Assembly: GCF_000296835.1 (NCBI RefSeq)
Contig: NZ_CAKE01000034.1
Coordinates: forward strand, 1 to 61,006
Length of the DNA stretch: 61,006 nucleotides
Origin: Lactobacillus hominis DSM 23910 = CRBIP 24.179
GTDB lineage: Bacteria > Bacillota > Bacilli > Lactobacillales > Lactobacillaceae
Direction: 5' to 3'
A model generated the notes under the pieces. The model worked only from the letters and a program-made list of their open reading frames with translations, did not search any database and was not told the origin of the DNA. The position numbers and the translations under genes are program-made. This document shows positions 19,486 through 29,700 of this stretch, piece after piece. The stretch's first letter is position 1. Each line of letters begins with the position of its first letter.

Positions 19486-20721
19486 ATGATTACAGAAAAT
19501 GATGCAGCAAAATTTTGGGTGATTTCGGATACGCATTTGATTGCCGATAGCCTTCATGATAATGGGCAAGCCTTTTCGCAAATGCAAAAAACGAGTCAAG
19601 GTAAAGACTTGTATTATCAAGAAGTAGTGCTGAGCGCTTTCGTCAAAAAGGCGCTTGATAAAAAGCCGGATGCAATTATTGTTACTGGGGATGTGACTTT
19701 TAATGGTGAACGCGTATCTGCTCAACGTTTTGCGGAAATATTTAAACCGCTAAAAGGAAAAACTAAGTTATTAATCCTGCCAGGCAACCATGATATCTAT
19801 GATGGCTGGGCACGCGAATTTCGCGGTAAAAAGCAGTATTATGCTGGTCAAATTTCGCCACTATTTTGGAAAAATATTTTTAGAGAATCATATAAAGGCG
19901 CGCTAAGTGAAGATGATAGCTCGCTTGCTTATAGTCAGCAATTAAATTCTGACTTTTTGCTTATCATGCTAGACTCCAATATTTATGGCAGCGAGGAATC
20001 AACTACAGCACCAGCTACGCATGGAAAGATTGGCAAAGAGCAATTAAAGTGGTTTGAAAATCAATTACGCTTAGCGCAAGAAAAGTCGCTGCATCCAATT
20101 GTCTTTATGCATCATAATTTGTACGCTCATAATCCTGCAGTTAATAAGAGCTACGTCTTAGATAATGCAAATGAAATACGACGATTATTTGGCCGATATG
20201 GTGTTAAGCTAGTATTTTCAGGACATATTCATGCACAAAATATTTTAGGGCCACAAATTCCAACACCAACTAGTGAAATTGTCAGCTCTTCATTTTGTTC
20301 AACTGATCAAGGCTATGGCGAAGTTCATATTAAGAAAAATAATTTAGAATATCGTCGTCATAGTTTTGATATGAGTCCATATCTTAGTGAAAAAGAAAAG
20401 CAGAATTGGACGTTAACGCATTTTCATGATTATTTGGAAAATATTCAGCTAGGTAGTTTAGCAGCAAATTTGATGCAAAAAGATTTAAATAAGTATCATA
20501 ATAGCTTGGATTTGATTCGAAAAATGGGAAAGTTGTTTAGTAAGATGAATTATAACTTCTTTACTGGGAAGAATCATATTTCAAAAGCGCAATTAGATAA
20601 GCTGCATGCGTCAGAACCTTACAAAGTTCTGGTCCAAGAAAACCCTGAGGTTAAATTGTACTTGGAAACTTTGTATGATATTAGCGATCATGATAATTGG
20701 AATTTGAAGATTAGATTTTAA
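19486..20721 (+). CDS. Calcineurin-like metallophosphoesterase
   Basis: A 411-residue enzyme with the five metal-binding motifs of calcineurin-type phosphoesterases in order: ISDTHL, VTGDVTFNGE, LPGNHDIYD, MHHNLY and SGHIHAQN, all within about the first 245 residues. The C-terminal 150 residues form a separate helical domain seen in lactobacillar proteins annotated as putative cyclic-nucleotide phosphodiesterases. There is no signal peptide, so it should act in the cytoplasm. The substrate cannot be told from sequence. The gene starts 5 bases after the methyltransferase stop; no strong ribosome site is visible, which suggests translational coupling. Confidence 0.8.
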   Translation: MITENDAAKFWVISDTHLIADSLHDNGQAFSQMQKTSQGKDLYYQEVVLSAFVKKALDKKPDAIIVTGDVTFNGERVSAQRFAEIFKPLKGKTKLLILPGNHDIYDGWAREFRGKKQYYAGQISPLFWKNIFRESYKGALSEDDSSLAYSQQLNSDFLLIMLDSNIYGSEESTTAPATHGKIGKEQLKWFENQLRLAQEKSLHPIVFMHHNLYAHNPAVNKSYVLDNANEIRRLFGRYGVKLVFSGHIHAQNILGPQIPTPTSEIVSSSFCSTDQGYGEVHIKKNNLEYRRHSFDMSPYLSEKEKQNWTLTHFHDYLENIQLGSLAANLMQKDLNKYHNSLDLIRKMGKLFSKMNYNFFTGKNHISKAQLDKLHASEPYKVLVQENPEVKLYLETLYDISDHDNWNLKIRF

Positions 20722-20734
20722 TATAAATGATTGA

Positions 20735-20778
20735 ATGGGGAAGATATTGCCATTTTAGGCAATGTCTTCCCCATTTTT
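20735..20778 (+). terminator. Strong intrinsic terminator after the phosphoesterase gene
   Basis: Two 17-base arms (20735-20751 and 20758-20774) pair with one mismatch around a 6-base loop and lead into a T-run. Confidence 0.9.
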
Positions 20779-20881
20779 GGTGATAGCTAACTTTACTAAA
20801 TGGATGGAGAAACTTATTAATTTAGAACCTATTAAAAATAAAATTATTGAAGCTCAAGCTTTGCAAGCAAATAAGCATTAA
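20777..20881 (+). pseudogene. Short coding remnant of unknown origin
   Basis: An open frame of 34 codons starts inside the preceding terminator and ends in QALQANKH. Its content (NFTKWMEKLINLEPIKNK and following) is protein-like and amphipathic, but no family is recognised and no ribosome site is visible. It is most likely the 3' end of a gene whose 5' part was lost. A small peptide starting at the ATG at 20804 is a less likely alternative. Confidence 0.25.
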
Positions 20882-20943
20882 AAATAGTTTATGTTAAATA
20901 ATTATTTAACCTCATTGAAGAATGTACCTAAGGAAAAAACAAA

Positions 20944-21124
20944 ATGACTAATTTAATTAAATATCCATCCCTTTACACTGTTACATGTCCAAACTGCGGT
21001 GAAAAGGGAGTTGAAGTAAGCAGAATTAAAACCAAGTTTGGCGATATGAATTACGCAAGATATTATTGTTGAACCAAGACAAGTAGTTGATGTCGAAGTT
21101 AGTGCTAAGTTTATGATGAAATAA
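20944..21124 (+). pseudogene. Broken small zinc-ribbon protein gene
   Basis: From the ATG at 20944 a 42-codon frame contains CPNCGEKGVEVSRIKTKFGD and ends ARYYC-stop at 21070-21072. In the +1 frame the coding sense continues as DIIVEPRQVVDVEVSAKF to a stop at 21122-21124. A normal zinc ribbon needs a second Cys-x-x-Cys pair about where the frames change, so a small deletion has probably removed the second knuckle and shifted the frame. A genuine 42-residue peptide ending in cysteine is possible but less likely. Confidence 0.45.
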
Positions 21125-21186
21125 GTGTCAATAAACTAAGTATAAATAAGCACATAATAAAAATTATGTAAAATAGAATAATAAGT

Positions 21187-21240
21187 AAAAAAATACTGTT
21201 AAATCAAAGTGTAACAACTAAGATCTAACAGTATTTTTAT
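21187..21240. terminator. Bidirectional terminator at the 3' end of degV
   Basis: AAAAATACTGTTA (ending at 21201) and TAACAGTATTTTT (from 21226) form a perfect stem around a 24-base loop, with T-runs on both strands. Confidence 0.8.
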
Positions 21241-21249
21241 ACCTTAAAG

Positions 21250-22182
21250 TTAATCATCATTTAAAACAGGTGAGTGAATTTCTTCTTTAGAAAGTGGTTT
21301 CCCATCTTCATCGAAGTATGAATCAATATCTCTACCCCAGATCATGGCAATAGTATGTTGACCAACATGAACGCCGACAACTGGTCCAATAATGCTCTGG
21401 TCAACTTTCACATCAGGAAAGCTTTCTTGATAGTTGCTTACCCAAGCATTTTCTTTTTCTTCGTCATCGGCATGGAATATAGTTAAGTGAACCGGGTAAG
21501 GAACATCCTTAATTAATTCAGTAAAATCTTTCTTAATGTGGTTATAAGCGCGTTTGTATTGACGTTCTTTGGCAATTGCTGAAATTTTACCTTTATTTTG
21601 GACATCCATTGATAAAATTGGCTTGATTTTTAAAATAGAACCAACAAAACTGGCTGCATTTGATAAACGTCCGGTGCGTTTTAAGTGGTTGAGGTTGTCA
21701 ACCATAAACCTAACGTCTAAGGTATTACGCAAATCTTCTAAGTCATGCATAATCAAATCCACATCTGCGCCTTGCATTGCTAATTTTCCAGCAAGCATTG
21801 CACAGTCAGCTTCACCTGCACAAGTTACGCGTGGATCAAATGGGTGGATGTTAATTCTTTTTTCTTGTTCAGCAATGCTGACAACTGTGTTATAAGAACT
21901 AGACAATCCACTTGAGATTGGAATAAAGATTAAGTCAGTATAGCCTTGCTCGACGAATTTATTGATATGTTTTTGAATTTCGCCAATAGCAGGTTGAGAA
22001 GTCGTTGGCAAATCTTTAGAATCGGCAAGTTTTTGATAAAATTCTTTAAAGCCAATATCAACTAAATCGTAATAAGTTTTGTCGCCCCAGATAATTGGAA
22101 TAGGAATAACGTCAATATTATATTTTGCAGCTTGCTCTTTAGATAAGTAAGCTGAACTATCAGTGATAACACCTATTTTCAT
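21250..22182 (-). CDS. DegV family fatty-acid-binding protein
   Basis: DegV (FakB-type) proteins bind fatty acids and can present them to a fatty-acid kinase for phosphorylation before phospholipid synthesis. The 310 residues start MKIGVITDSSAYLSKEQAA and include the ligand-contacting TTSQPAIGEI and the ISSGLSSSYNT loop typical of the family, plus the hairpin segment HLKRTGRLSNAASFVG. A C-terminal extension of about 25 acidic residues (from DIDSYFDEDG) is longer than in the second DegV of this window. The ribosome site GTGGAGGAAA supports the ATG at 22182. It is transcribed alone, divergent from the gene at 22313. Confidence 0.88.
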   Translation of the reverse strand: MKIGVITDSSAYLSKEQAAKYNIDVIPIPIIWGDKTYYDLVDIGFKEFYQKLADSKDLPTTSQPAIGEIQKHINKFVEQGYTDLIFIPISSGLSSSYNTVVSIAEQEKRINIHPFDPRVTCAGEADCAMLAGKLAMQGADVDLIMHDLEDLRNTLDVRFMVDNLNHLKRTGRLSNAASFVGSILKIKPILSMDVQNKGKISAIAKERQYKRAYNHIKKDFTELIKDVPYPVHLTIFHADDEEKENAWVSNYQESFPDVKVDQSIIGPVVGVHVGQHTIAMIWGRDIDSYFDEDGKPLSKEEIHSPVLNDD

Positions 22183-22265
22183 AGTAATATTTCCTCCACT
22201 TTTTCTTCGTAAATCTTATTTTAAACTAAAACTGATGCAGAAACAAAAAGCATCTGTATTATTTC

Positions 22266-22274
22266 TGGTATAAT
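22266..22274 (+). promoter_or_regulatory. Extended -10 promoter before the 22313 gene and fhs
   Basis: TGG followed by TATAAT (22269-22274) lies 38 bases before the ATG at 22313. The -35 region is weak. It probably drives the run to carB, because no terminator is visible before 29989. Confidence 0.55.
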
Positions 22275-22312
22275 GAAAATTGAAGTCTAAAAAAGGTGGG
22301 ACCTAAATTCTA

Positions 22313-22669
22313 ATGAAGCGACATTTTATCTTTCTAGGAGTTCCAGGAATAATTTATTATTCTTGGTTATTGGCACTTGTCTTTATTGGCGTGTGCGTTG
22401 CCTATGAAAGTAATAAATCTTTAAGCATACCTAGTTTGGTATTATGTAGTCTTTTTGGAATTTTACTAATATATACTTTAATTTATTCTTATTTTGAAGA
22501 AGATAATAAAAAAATTTATTTAAAACTTCCTTACCGTAAGAAAACAGAAGTTTCGAAATTACAATTAATGTATCAGTGGCATGCCTTCGAGATTTATAAA
22601 ATTAAAGATGAATATGAGAATTACTATGTTTTAACGATTAAAAGAAAGAAGAACGCCAATGGAAACTGA
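22313..22669 (+). CDS. Small membrane protein, possibly EbsA-like
   Basis: A 118-residue protein with two predicted membrane helices (about residues 8-30 and 38-60) and a C-terminal cytoplasmic domain of about 55 basic and aromatic residues. The layout of two helices followed by a small beta-rich domain resembles EbsA-family proteins of lactic acid bacteria, but the match is from memory of overall shape and is weak. It overlaps the start of fhs by 11 bases, so the two are translationally coupled. Function unknown. Confidence 0.5.
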   Translation: MKRHFIFLGVPGIIYYSWLLALVFIGVCVAYESNKSLSIPSLVLCSLFGILLIYTLIYSYFEEDNKKIYLKLPYRKKTEVSKLQLMYQWHAFEIYKIKDEYENYYVLTIKRKKNANGN

Positions 22670-24332
22670 TATTAAAATTGCACAAAATACTGAAGAATTA
22701 CCTATTCAAGAAATTGCTGAAAAAATTGGCTTAAATAAAGATGAAATTGAATTATATGGCTCTGATAAGGCTAAGATTACTTGGAAGGCTCTTAATGAAA
22801 AAAGAGCAAACTCTAAGTTGGGTAAGTTAATCTTAGTTACGTCTATTTCACCAACTCCTGCTGGAGAAGGCAAGTCAACAATTACGATTGGTTTAGGAGA
22901 CGCCTTCAGAAATCAATTGCATAAAAATGCGATGATTGCCTTACGTGAACCGTCAATGGGACCTGTTTTTGGCCTTAAAGGCGGAGCTACTGGTGGAGGA
23001 TATGCTCAAATCATCCCTATGGAAGACATCAACTTGCACTTTACTGGCGATATGCATGCTTTAACTAGTGCAATTGACACTTTAGCTGCTTTAGTAGATA
23101 ACTATTTATACCAAGACAATAGCCTTAACTTAGATCCAAACAAGATTTTGCTTAAGCGCGGAATTGATGTGAATGATCGTAGTTTAAGAAAGATCACTGT
23201 TGGACAAGGCTCTCGTTTTAACGGAGTTGAACATGAAAGCAGTTTTGCAATCACTGTAGCTAATGAATTAATGGCTATTTTATGTTTGGCAACTGATATT
23301 GATGATTTGAAAAAGAGAATTGGCGACATGCTTGTTGGTTATTCAACTGATAATAAGCCAATCTTTGTTAAAGATTTAGGCTTTGAAGGTGCAATTGCAG
23401 CACTTCTTTCAACTGCTCTAAAGCCAAACCTTGTTCAAACTTTGGAACATACTCCAGCATTAGTTCACGGCGGACCATTTGCTAACATTGCTCACGGTGC
23501 AAACTCCGTTATCGCAACTAACTTTGCTTTGCATGTTAGCGACTATGTTTTAACTGAAGCAGGCTTTGGTGCTGATTTAGGTGGTCAAAAGTTCATGGAC
23601 TTTGTTTCTAAGCACTTAGACAAGCGTCCAGATGCAGTGGCAGTAGTAGCTACTGTTAGAGCTTTGAAGTATCAATCAGAAAAGACAACTGATAACTTAG
23701 ATCAAGAAAACATTGCAGCCTTAGAAGACGGCTTTGGCAACTTGAAGCGTCATATGGAAAACATGGCTCGCTATGGTTTACCAGTTTTAGTTTTGATTAA
23801 CCGATTTGCTACTGATACTCCAGCTGAAATTGCACGTTTGAAAGAATTAGTACAAGAAGACGGCTTTGATTGCGAAGTGGTTTCTTACCACGATCAAGGA
23901 TCAAAAGGCGGTATAAAAGCAGCTGAAAAGCTAGTTTCATTAGCTGATCAAGGTGGCGAATTCAAGCCATTATATAATGAAGATGATGATCTACAAACTA
24001 AGATTGAAAAGATCGCTAAGAACATTTATCATGCCGGTGATATTGAATATTCTGATAAGGCATTAAGCCAATTAGAAGAAATCAAGAAGATGGGCAAAGA
24101 TAAATTGCCAGTGATCATTGCTAAAACGCAAGCTTCATTTACTGATGACAAAAAGCAACTTGGAGCTCCAGAAAACTTCACTTTGCATGTTAAAAATTTA
24201 GCCCTTAAAAATGGAGCAAGATTTATTGTGGTTTCAACTGGTCATATTTTAGATATGCCTGGTTTACCAAAGCATCCTGCTGCATTGGACATTGATGTTG
24301 ATAATAACGGAAAAATCTCTGGTTTATTTTAA
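22659..24332 (+). CDS. fhs: Formate-tetrahydrofolate ligase
   Basis: This enzyme makes 10-formyl-tetrahydrofolate from formate, tetrahydrofolate and ATP, feeding one-carbon units to purine and formyl-Met synthesis. The 557 residues include the nucleotide loop [19 protein letters not shown], the [20 protein letters not shown] block and GQKFMDFVS. Length is normal. It overlaps the upstream membrane-protein gene by 11 bases and its stop codon shares a base with the lspA start. No purine genes are adjacent. Confidence 0.96.
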   Translation: METDIKIAQNTEELPIQEIAEKIGLNKDEIELYGSDKAKITWKALNEKRANSKLGKLILVTSISPTPAGEGKSTITIGLGDAFRNQLHKNAMIALREPSMGPVFGLKGGATGGGYAQIIPMEDINLHFTGDMHALTSAIDTLAALVDNYLYQDNSLNLDPNKILLKRGIDVNDRSLRKITVGQGSRFNGVEHESSFAITVANELMAILCLATDIDDLKKRIGDMLVGYSTDNKPIFVKDLGFEGAIAALLSTALKPNLVQTLEHTPALVHGGPFANIAHGANSVIATNFALHVSDYVLTEAGFGADLGGQKFMDFVSKHLDKRPDAVAVVATVRALKYQSEKTTDNLDQENIAALEDGFGNLKRHMENMARYGLPVLVLINRFATDTPAEIARLKELVQEDGFDCEVVSYHDQGSKGGIKAAEKLVSLADQGGEFKPLYNEDDDLQTKIEKIAKNIYHAGDIEYSDKALSQLEEIKKMGKDKLPVIIAKTQASFTDDKKQLGAPENFTLHVKNLALKNGARFIVVSTGHILDMPGLPKHPAALDIDVDNNGKISGLF

Positions 24333-24811
24333 TGAAAAAATCTAAACAAGTTTTATATTTATTAATTTCTATCTTTGTTGTGGCCTTAGACCAATGGCTT
24401 AAAAATTATATAGTTTCGACGATGCGTGTGGGAGAAGTGAAGAACGTGATCCCTCACGTTTTGTCGTTTTATTATTTAAGAAATGATGGTGCTGCTTGGA
24501 ACATTTTATCGGGTCAAATGTGGTTATTTTACTTGATTACTATTGCAGCCATCATTGTCGTGATTTATTATCTATTTAATCCCAAATATGCCAATCCTTT
24601 ATTTGACACCGGTTTAGCCTTAGTGTTAGGTGGAATAGTTGGTAATTTTGTAGACCGTTTGCACTTAAAGTATGTAATTGATATGTTTCAGCTAGATTTT
24701 GTTAACTTTAATATTTTTAATATTGCCGATAGTGCAATTACAGTAGGCATTATTTTAGTATTTATCTATATTTTATTTATGGATAATGATAAAAAGTTTG
24801 AGGGAAAGTAG
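24332..24811 (+). CDS. lspA: Signal peptidase II (lipoprotein signal peptidase)
   Basis: LspA is a membrane aspartyl protease that removes signal peptides from prolipoproteins. The 159 residues have four membrane helices and the conserved boxes DQWLKNYI, NDGAAWNIL, GGIVGNFVDRL (with catalytic Asp) and FNIADSAITVG (with the second catalytic Asp). The start overlaps the fhs stop, and rluD follows after three bases. lspA-rluD is a conserved Firmicutes pair. Confidence 0.95.
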   Translation: MKKSKQVLYLLISIFVVALDQWLKNYIVSTMRVGEVKNVIPHVLSFYYLRNDGAAWNILSGQMWLFYLITIAAIIVVIYYLFNPKYANPLFDTGLALVLGGIVGNFVDRLHLKYVIDMFQLDFVNFNIFNIADSAITVGIILVFIYILFMDNDKKFEGK

Positions 24812-24814
24812 GCT

Positions 24815-25732
24815 ATGGCAGAAAACTTTACTTTTAAAATTTCTGATCAAAAAGGGCGCTTGGATAAATTTCTCGCTCAAGAAATTGATGAGTTAAGTCG
24901 CACGAGAGTGCAAGAGCTGATTGATGATAAGAATATCTTAGTGAATGATAAGGTAGTTAAGGCTTCGTATAAACTGGAAAGCGGCGATAAAATTAGTGTC
25001 ACTATTCCACCTAAGAAGCCTTTATCTTTGAGTGCTCAAGATATGAACTTAGACGTCGTTTATGAAGATCAAGATGTGATCGTCGTTAATAAGCCTCAAG
25101 GCGTGGTGGTTCACCCTTCAGCAGGGCATCCCGACCATACATTAGTTAACGGTCTTTTGTATCATACGCAAGATTTAGCAAAGAGTCCTGAAGGTTTTAG
25201 ACCTGGAATCGTGCATCGCATTGATAAAGATACATCAGGCTTATTAATGATTGCCAAAAACGATAAAGCTCGCGAAAGTTTAGAAGACCAATTAGCTCAT
25301 AAGACTAACAAACGCGAATATTTAGCCATTGTCCATGGTAATTTTGAAGCAAAGATTGGCGTAATTAACGCTCCAATTGGTCGCAACCCTAATAATCGTA
25401 AGCAAATGGCAGTAAATCCTAAAGGTAAAAAAGCTATTACGCACTTTGAAGTATTAGAGCAATTTAAAAATTATGCCCTAGTTAAATGCGTTTTAGAAAC
25501 AGGACGCACACATCAAATCCGTGTCCATATGCGTTATATTGGCCATCCGATTGCTGGTGATCCATTGTATGGACCTAAAAAAACCTTAAAGGGAAATGGT
25601 CAGTTTTTGCATGCAGCAACTTTGGGTTTTGAACATCCTGCAACTCACAAGTGGCTAGAGTTTTCAGCTCCTGTGCCAGCAATTTTTCAAGAGCAACTTG
25701 ATAATCTAAGAAAAGAATCAATGAAGAAGTGA
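24815..25732 (+). CDS. rluD: RluD-family ribosomal RNA pseudouridine synthase
   Basis: A cytoplasmic enzyme that isomerises uridines to pseudouridine in large-subunit rRNA. The 305 residues have an N-terminal S4 RNA-binding domain (about 12-75) and a catalytic domain with the HRIDKDTSGLLMIAKND motif carrying the catalytic aspartate, followed by GRTHQIRVHMRYIGHPIAGD. In Bacillus (ylyB) and many lactobacilli this gene is followed by the pyr operon. Here carA starts 7 bases after its stop. Confidence 0.93.
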   Translation: MAENFTFKISDQKGRLDKFLAQEIDELSRTRVQELIDDKNILVNDKVVKASYKLESGDKISVTIPPKKPLSLSAQDMNLDVVYEDQDVIVVNKPQGVVVHPSAGHPDHTLVNGLLYHTQDLAKSPEGFRPGIVHRIDKDTSGLLMIAKNDKARESLEDQLAHKTNKREYLAIVHGNFEAKIGVINAPIGRNPNNRKQMAVNPKGKKAITHFEVLEQFKNYALVKCVLETGRTHQIRVHMRYIGHPIAGDPLYGPKKTLKGNGQFLHAATLGFEHPATHKWLEFSAPVPAIFQEQLDNLRKESMKK

Positions 25733-25739
25733 ACTTAGC

Positions 25740-26795
25740 GTGAAAAGATATTTAATTTTAGAAGATGGTAGTGCTTTTAGTGGCCATGGTTTTGGCGCCA
25801 CTACCATTTCAACGGGAGAACTCGCAATTCAAACTGCCAATTTTGGCTATCAAGAAGCTATTTCTGATCCAGCTAATTTTGGAAAAATCCTTACTTTCAC
25901 TACACCTATGATTGGCGGCAGTGGTATTAACGCAATTGATTATGAGTCTATCGATCCAAGCGTTAAAGGAATTATTGCCAATGATATTGCTTTTCATATT
26001 TCTGAAAGTAGTAGCTTCCAAGATCTGGATGACTTTTTAAAAGAAAAACGTATTCCTGCAATTTATGGCGTAGATACTCGTGCGATCGTCAAAAAGTTGA
26101 AAACCAAGCGCGTCATCAAAGCTTCTATCATGGATACCGACGATGATCATGCTTTTGATCAAATTCGCGCGCTAGTTTTACCTAAAAATAAAACCGCCCA
26201 AATTTCTACTTCTAATGCTTATGCCGCACCTAATATTGGCAAGACCGTAGCGGTTATTGACTTAGGTTTGAAGCACTCTTTATTGCGCTCTCTTTCTTTA
26301 AGAAAAATCAACAGCGTAGTGCTGCCATACAATGCTTCTATTTATGACATTGTAAATATTCGACCAGATGCAATTGTTCTATCTAACGGACCAAGCGATG
26401 TTAAAGAAATTCGTAATGCTTTAAAGCCAATGTTTGATTATTTTTACGGCAAATTGCCAATTTTAGGAATCGGCTTAGGCTTTTTAACCATTGCCGACTA
26501 TTTAGATCTAGAATTATTCGACTTAGTGCCACCTTACAATGGGAGCAACTTCCCAGTGATTGAGCAGTCCACTAATAAAATTTGGCAAACAGCAATGAAT
26601 ATCGATAAACTCGTTTTGCCTGAAAATATTTCTTTGAATTTTTCAAAAGTATATTATGACATTCGTTCTGATTTGATCGCTGGCTTCAGTTTAAAGAAAG
26701 AAAAGATTTTAGCCTCGGCATTTAATCCAGAAGGATCTCCGGGAAACTTTGATGCTGTAAGTATTTATGATCAATTTTTACAAATGATGGAGTGA
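25740..26795 (+). CDS. carA: Degenerate carbamoyl-phosphate synthase small subunit (glutaminase site lost)
   Basis: By overall sequence this is CarA, normally the class I glutamine amidotransferase that passes ammonia to CarB. The 351 residues keep the N-terminal CarA fold (STGELAIQTANFGYQEAISD, YGVDTRAIVKKLKTK) and the SNGPSDVKEI segment. The catalytic cysteine in the usual GICLGHQ motif is Gly245 (GIGLGF, codon 26472-26474). The His after it is Phe248, the catalytic His of HPE is Asn329 (codon 26724-26726), and the GHRGSNHP motif reads PYNGSNFP. Glu331 remains. Glutaminase activity is therefore not expected, yet the frame is intact. The start is GTG with a weak ribosome site. It is coupled to carB downstream. 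It may be a structural partner of the equally altered CarB. Confidence 0.85.
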   Translation: MKRYLILEDGSAFSGHGFGATTISTGELAIQTANFGYQEAISDPANFGKILTFTTPMIGGSGINAIDYESIDPSVKGIIANDIAFHISESSSFQDLDDFLKEKRIPAIYGVDTRAIVKKLKTKRVIKASIMDTDDDHAFDQIRALVLPKNKTAQISTSNAYAAPNIGKTVAVIDLGLKHSLLRSLSLRKINSVVLPYNASIYDIVNIRPDAIVLSNGPSDVKEIRNALKPMFDYFYGKLPILGIGLGFLTIADYLDLELFDLVPPYNGSNFPVIEQSTNKIWQTAMNIDKLVLPENISLNFSKVYYDIRSDLIAGFSLKKEKILASAFNPEGSPGNFDAVSIYDQFLQMME

Positions 26796-26799
26796 GAAA

Positions 26800-29700
26800 A
26801 TGCCACTACATAATGAGATAAATAAGGTTTTGATAATTGGGGCAGGTCCTAGCATTGTAGGTGAAGTTTCCGAAATGGATATTTTAGCCGAGCAAGCCTT
26901 GCAGGCTTTATCAGAAGATAACTTGCAGATTGTCTTGATTAATCCCAATCCGGCAACAATTGAAACTGATCCCAGAAAAAATGTGCGTGTTTATTTAGAA
27001 CCAATGACTTTAACTTTCGTCAAAAGAGTTCTACGCATGGAAAAGCCTGATGCTTTGATTAGTGCATTTGGCGGAAAGCCTGCTCTTAATTTAACCAGAC
27101 AACTGCAAAAAGACGGCATTTTAGATGATATGCATATTTCTTTGCTCAGCTTAAATAATTTAACTTTGCAGCTGCAAGATAATAAGAAGTTTCATGATTT
27201 TTTAGCACAAAATAAATTGCCAGTTGCCAACCAATGGGTGATTAATGACTTAGATAATATCGAAGAAACGCTAAAATATGCCCATTATCCTTTACGTGTA
27301 ACTAAAAAAGAGCTTTATCGCCCAGATGTACACCAAAGTTTGAAAAATATTAGCGAAGTAAGACAGTATTTTGAAAAACAGCAAGTACAGGATCATTTCA
27401 ATTTAGATAATTATTTTTTAAATGAAGATTTATCAAATTGGGAAGAGCTGATTTTTGATGTTATTCGTGATAATAATGGTAACTTTTGTTTCTTCAATAG
27501 TTTAGGTAGTTTAGAACCGGTTAAAATTAATGCGGCAGATTCTTTGCTGGTTTCACCAATTTTAACCCGCAATAACAATCAGATTCAACAGTTGAGAAAT
27601 TGCGTGCGCAAGATTGCCGATATTTTGAATATTCATGGTGCAATTGTAGTTCACTTTGCTGTTAAACAAGATGGCGAACAATTTAACTATAAGATCTTAT
27701 CAGTTAAGCCGCGTTTAACTAAGACCACTTTGCTTGGATATCGTAGCAGTATTTATAGTATCGGCTATATTACGGCGAAGGTCGCAGTCGGCTATAACTT
27801 AAATGAAATTATCGATCCGCAATCTGGATTGAATGCTTCAATTGAGCCAATCAAAGATGCTTGCAGCGTTAAATTGCCATATTGGTCATTTATTGAATCA
27901 GGCTATAACCACTACAAGCTCAGCAACCATCCAAGCTCAAGCGGTCAAGCATTAGGTATTGGACGCAGTTTTGAGTCAGCTTTTATGAAAGCGATTCAGG
28001 CAACGACTAATTTTGCGAATAATTATCACATTTTTGAAGCTGAAGTTGAAAAATCAAAAGAAGAAATCATTGACGATTTGCAAAAGATGGATGAAAGCCA
28101 TTTGATTGTTTTATTTGCGGCTGTAGCCAAAGGTTTAGACTATAAAACTCTACACAAAATTTTGCATATTCATCCTGTTTTCTTACAAAAGATTAATCAT
28201 TTAACATTGCTGATGAGAGAATTACGCGAGCAAGATCTTGATGCGCACTTGTTACATAAAGCAAAGATTAATGGCTTTTCTGATAAATTAATCGCTCATA
28301 TTGCTAAAGTAAGCGAAGATGAAGTTGAAGACTTATTGCTTAAAAACAATATATTTCCATCTTATGTTCAAATTGATGGGACTGCAGGTCTTGAAACGCC
28401 AAAAATTGATGCAGTTTATAGTGCTTATGGGGTTGAAAACGAAGTAAAACCTATTGAAACTCCTAAGAAATGTTTACTTTTAGGATTAAAGCCATTTCAG
28501 GTTTCTTTAACTGGCGAATTCGACTATATGATTTATCATGTAGCAAAAACTCTAAAAGAGCAGAGCATTAGTCCAATTATTATTTCAAACAATCCAGAAA
28601 GCATCTCTAATTCGTACGATGTTTGCGATCGCGTTTATTTTGAGTCAATTACTTTAGAAAATATTTTGGCAGTTGCTCGCAAAGAAAATATTGAATATGT
28701 TATGACACAATTTTCTGGTAAGCAAATTAATCAGTACCGCCCAGCACTTTTGAAGCATGGACTTAAGATTTTGGGTCAAGATAATGTTAAAGAAGTCTTA
28801 GAGCAAGATCGCACTAAACAAATTCTAAATGCTGGTGTAAATCCTGTTCCTGCTCTTGATACTAAGGATAAACAAGAAGTACTCGATTTTGCTAATGAAC
28901 ATGAATTTCCATTGTTAATCGGCGGTCGCAGCAATAAAAAGAAGTTAAAGTCAGCCGTTGTTTTTGATATGCCGGCTTTGAATAAATATATCTCTGAGAA
29001 TGATCTTGATGAAATGATGATTTCTAAATTTATCGAAGGTGATAAATATGAGATTACGGTCATCTCTGATGGGGAAAACGTAACAATTCCAGGAATTATT
29101 GAACACTTTGAACAAACTGGCTCCCACGCATCAGATTCAATCGCCGTCTTTAGTGCGCAAAACTTATCTTCTAATAAGCAGAGAATTTTGCGTGAAGCAG
29201 CAGTCAATATTGCAAGTCAAATGCATTTGCGTGGTCCCATTAACTTGCACGTTCTATTTTCAAATGATCAGCTTTATGTTTTACAGATAAAAACTTATGC
29301 TGGACACAATGTTGCATTTTTAAGTAAATCTTTACGTCAAGATATTGCAGCAATAGCAACCAAAGTATTACTAGGTGCAACTTTAGAAGAATTAGGGTGT
29401 GCAAACGATGTTTGGCCAACTAATGATTTAATTCATGTAAAAATGCCAGTATTTTCTTACCTCGGTTATCGTAGCGATAATACCTTTGATTCCAAGATGA
29501 AAACCTCTGGGTCAGTCATAGGGCAAGCACAAAGACTAGAAGTTGCTTTATATAAAGGATATGAAGCAAGTAATCTGATTATTCCATCGTATGGCACTGT
29601 CTTTATTTCTGTTAAAGATTCTGAAAAGAGCAAAGCAATCGATATTGCAGCTCGCTTTCATAAATTAGGTTTCAGTTTACTAGCAACAGAAGGTACGGCC

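Larger units (their letters stand above)
20722..21249. other. Intergenic stretch with decayed coding fragments
   Basis: This 528-base gap between the phosphoesterase and degV holds a strong terminator, a 34-codon remnant, the broken zinc-ribbon gene and the degV terminator. Nothing else is recognisable. It looks like a site where accessory genes were gained and lost. Confidence 0.6.

Noticed and set aside
28776-29207. 143-codon antisense frame inside carB
   Set aside because: It overlaps well-conserved CarB sequence, has no ribosome site and resembles no protein.
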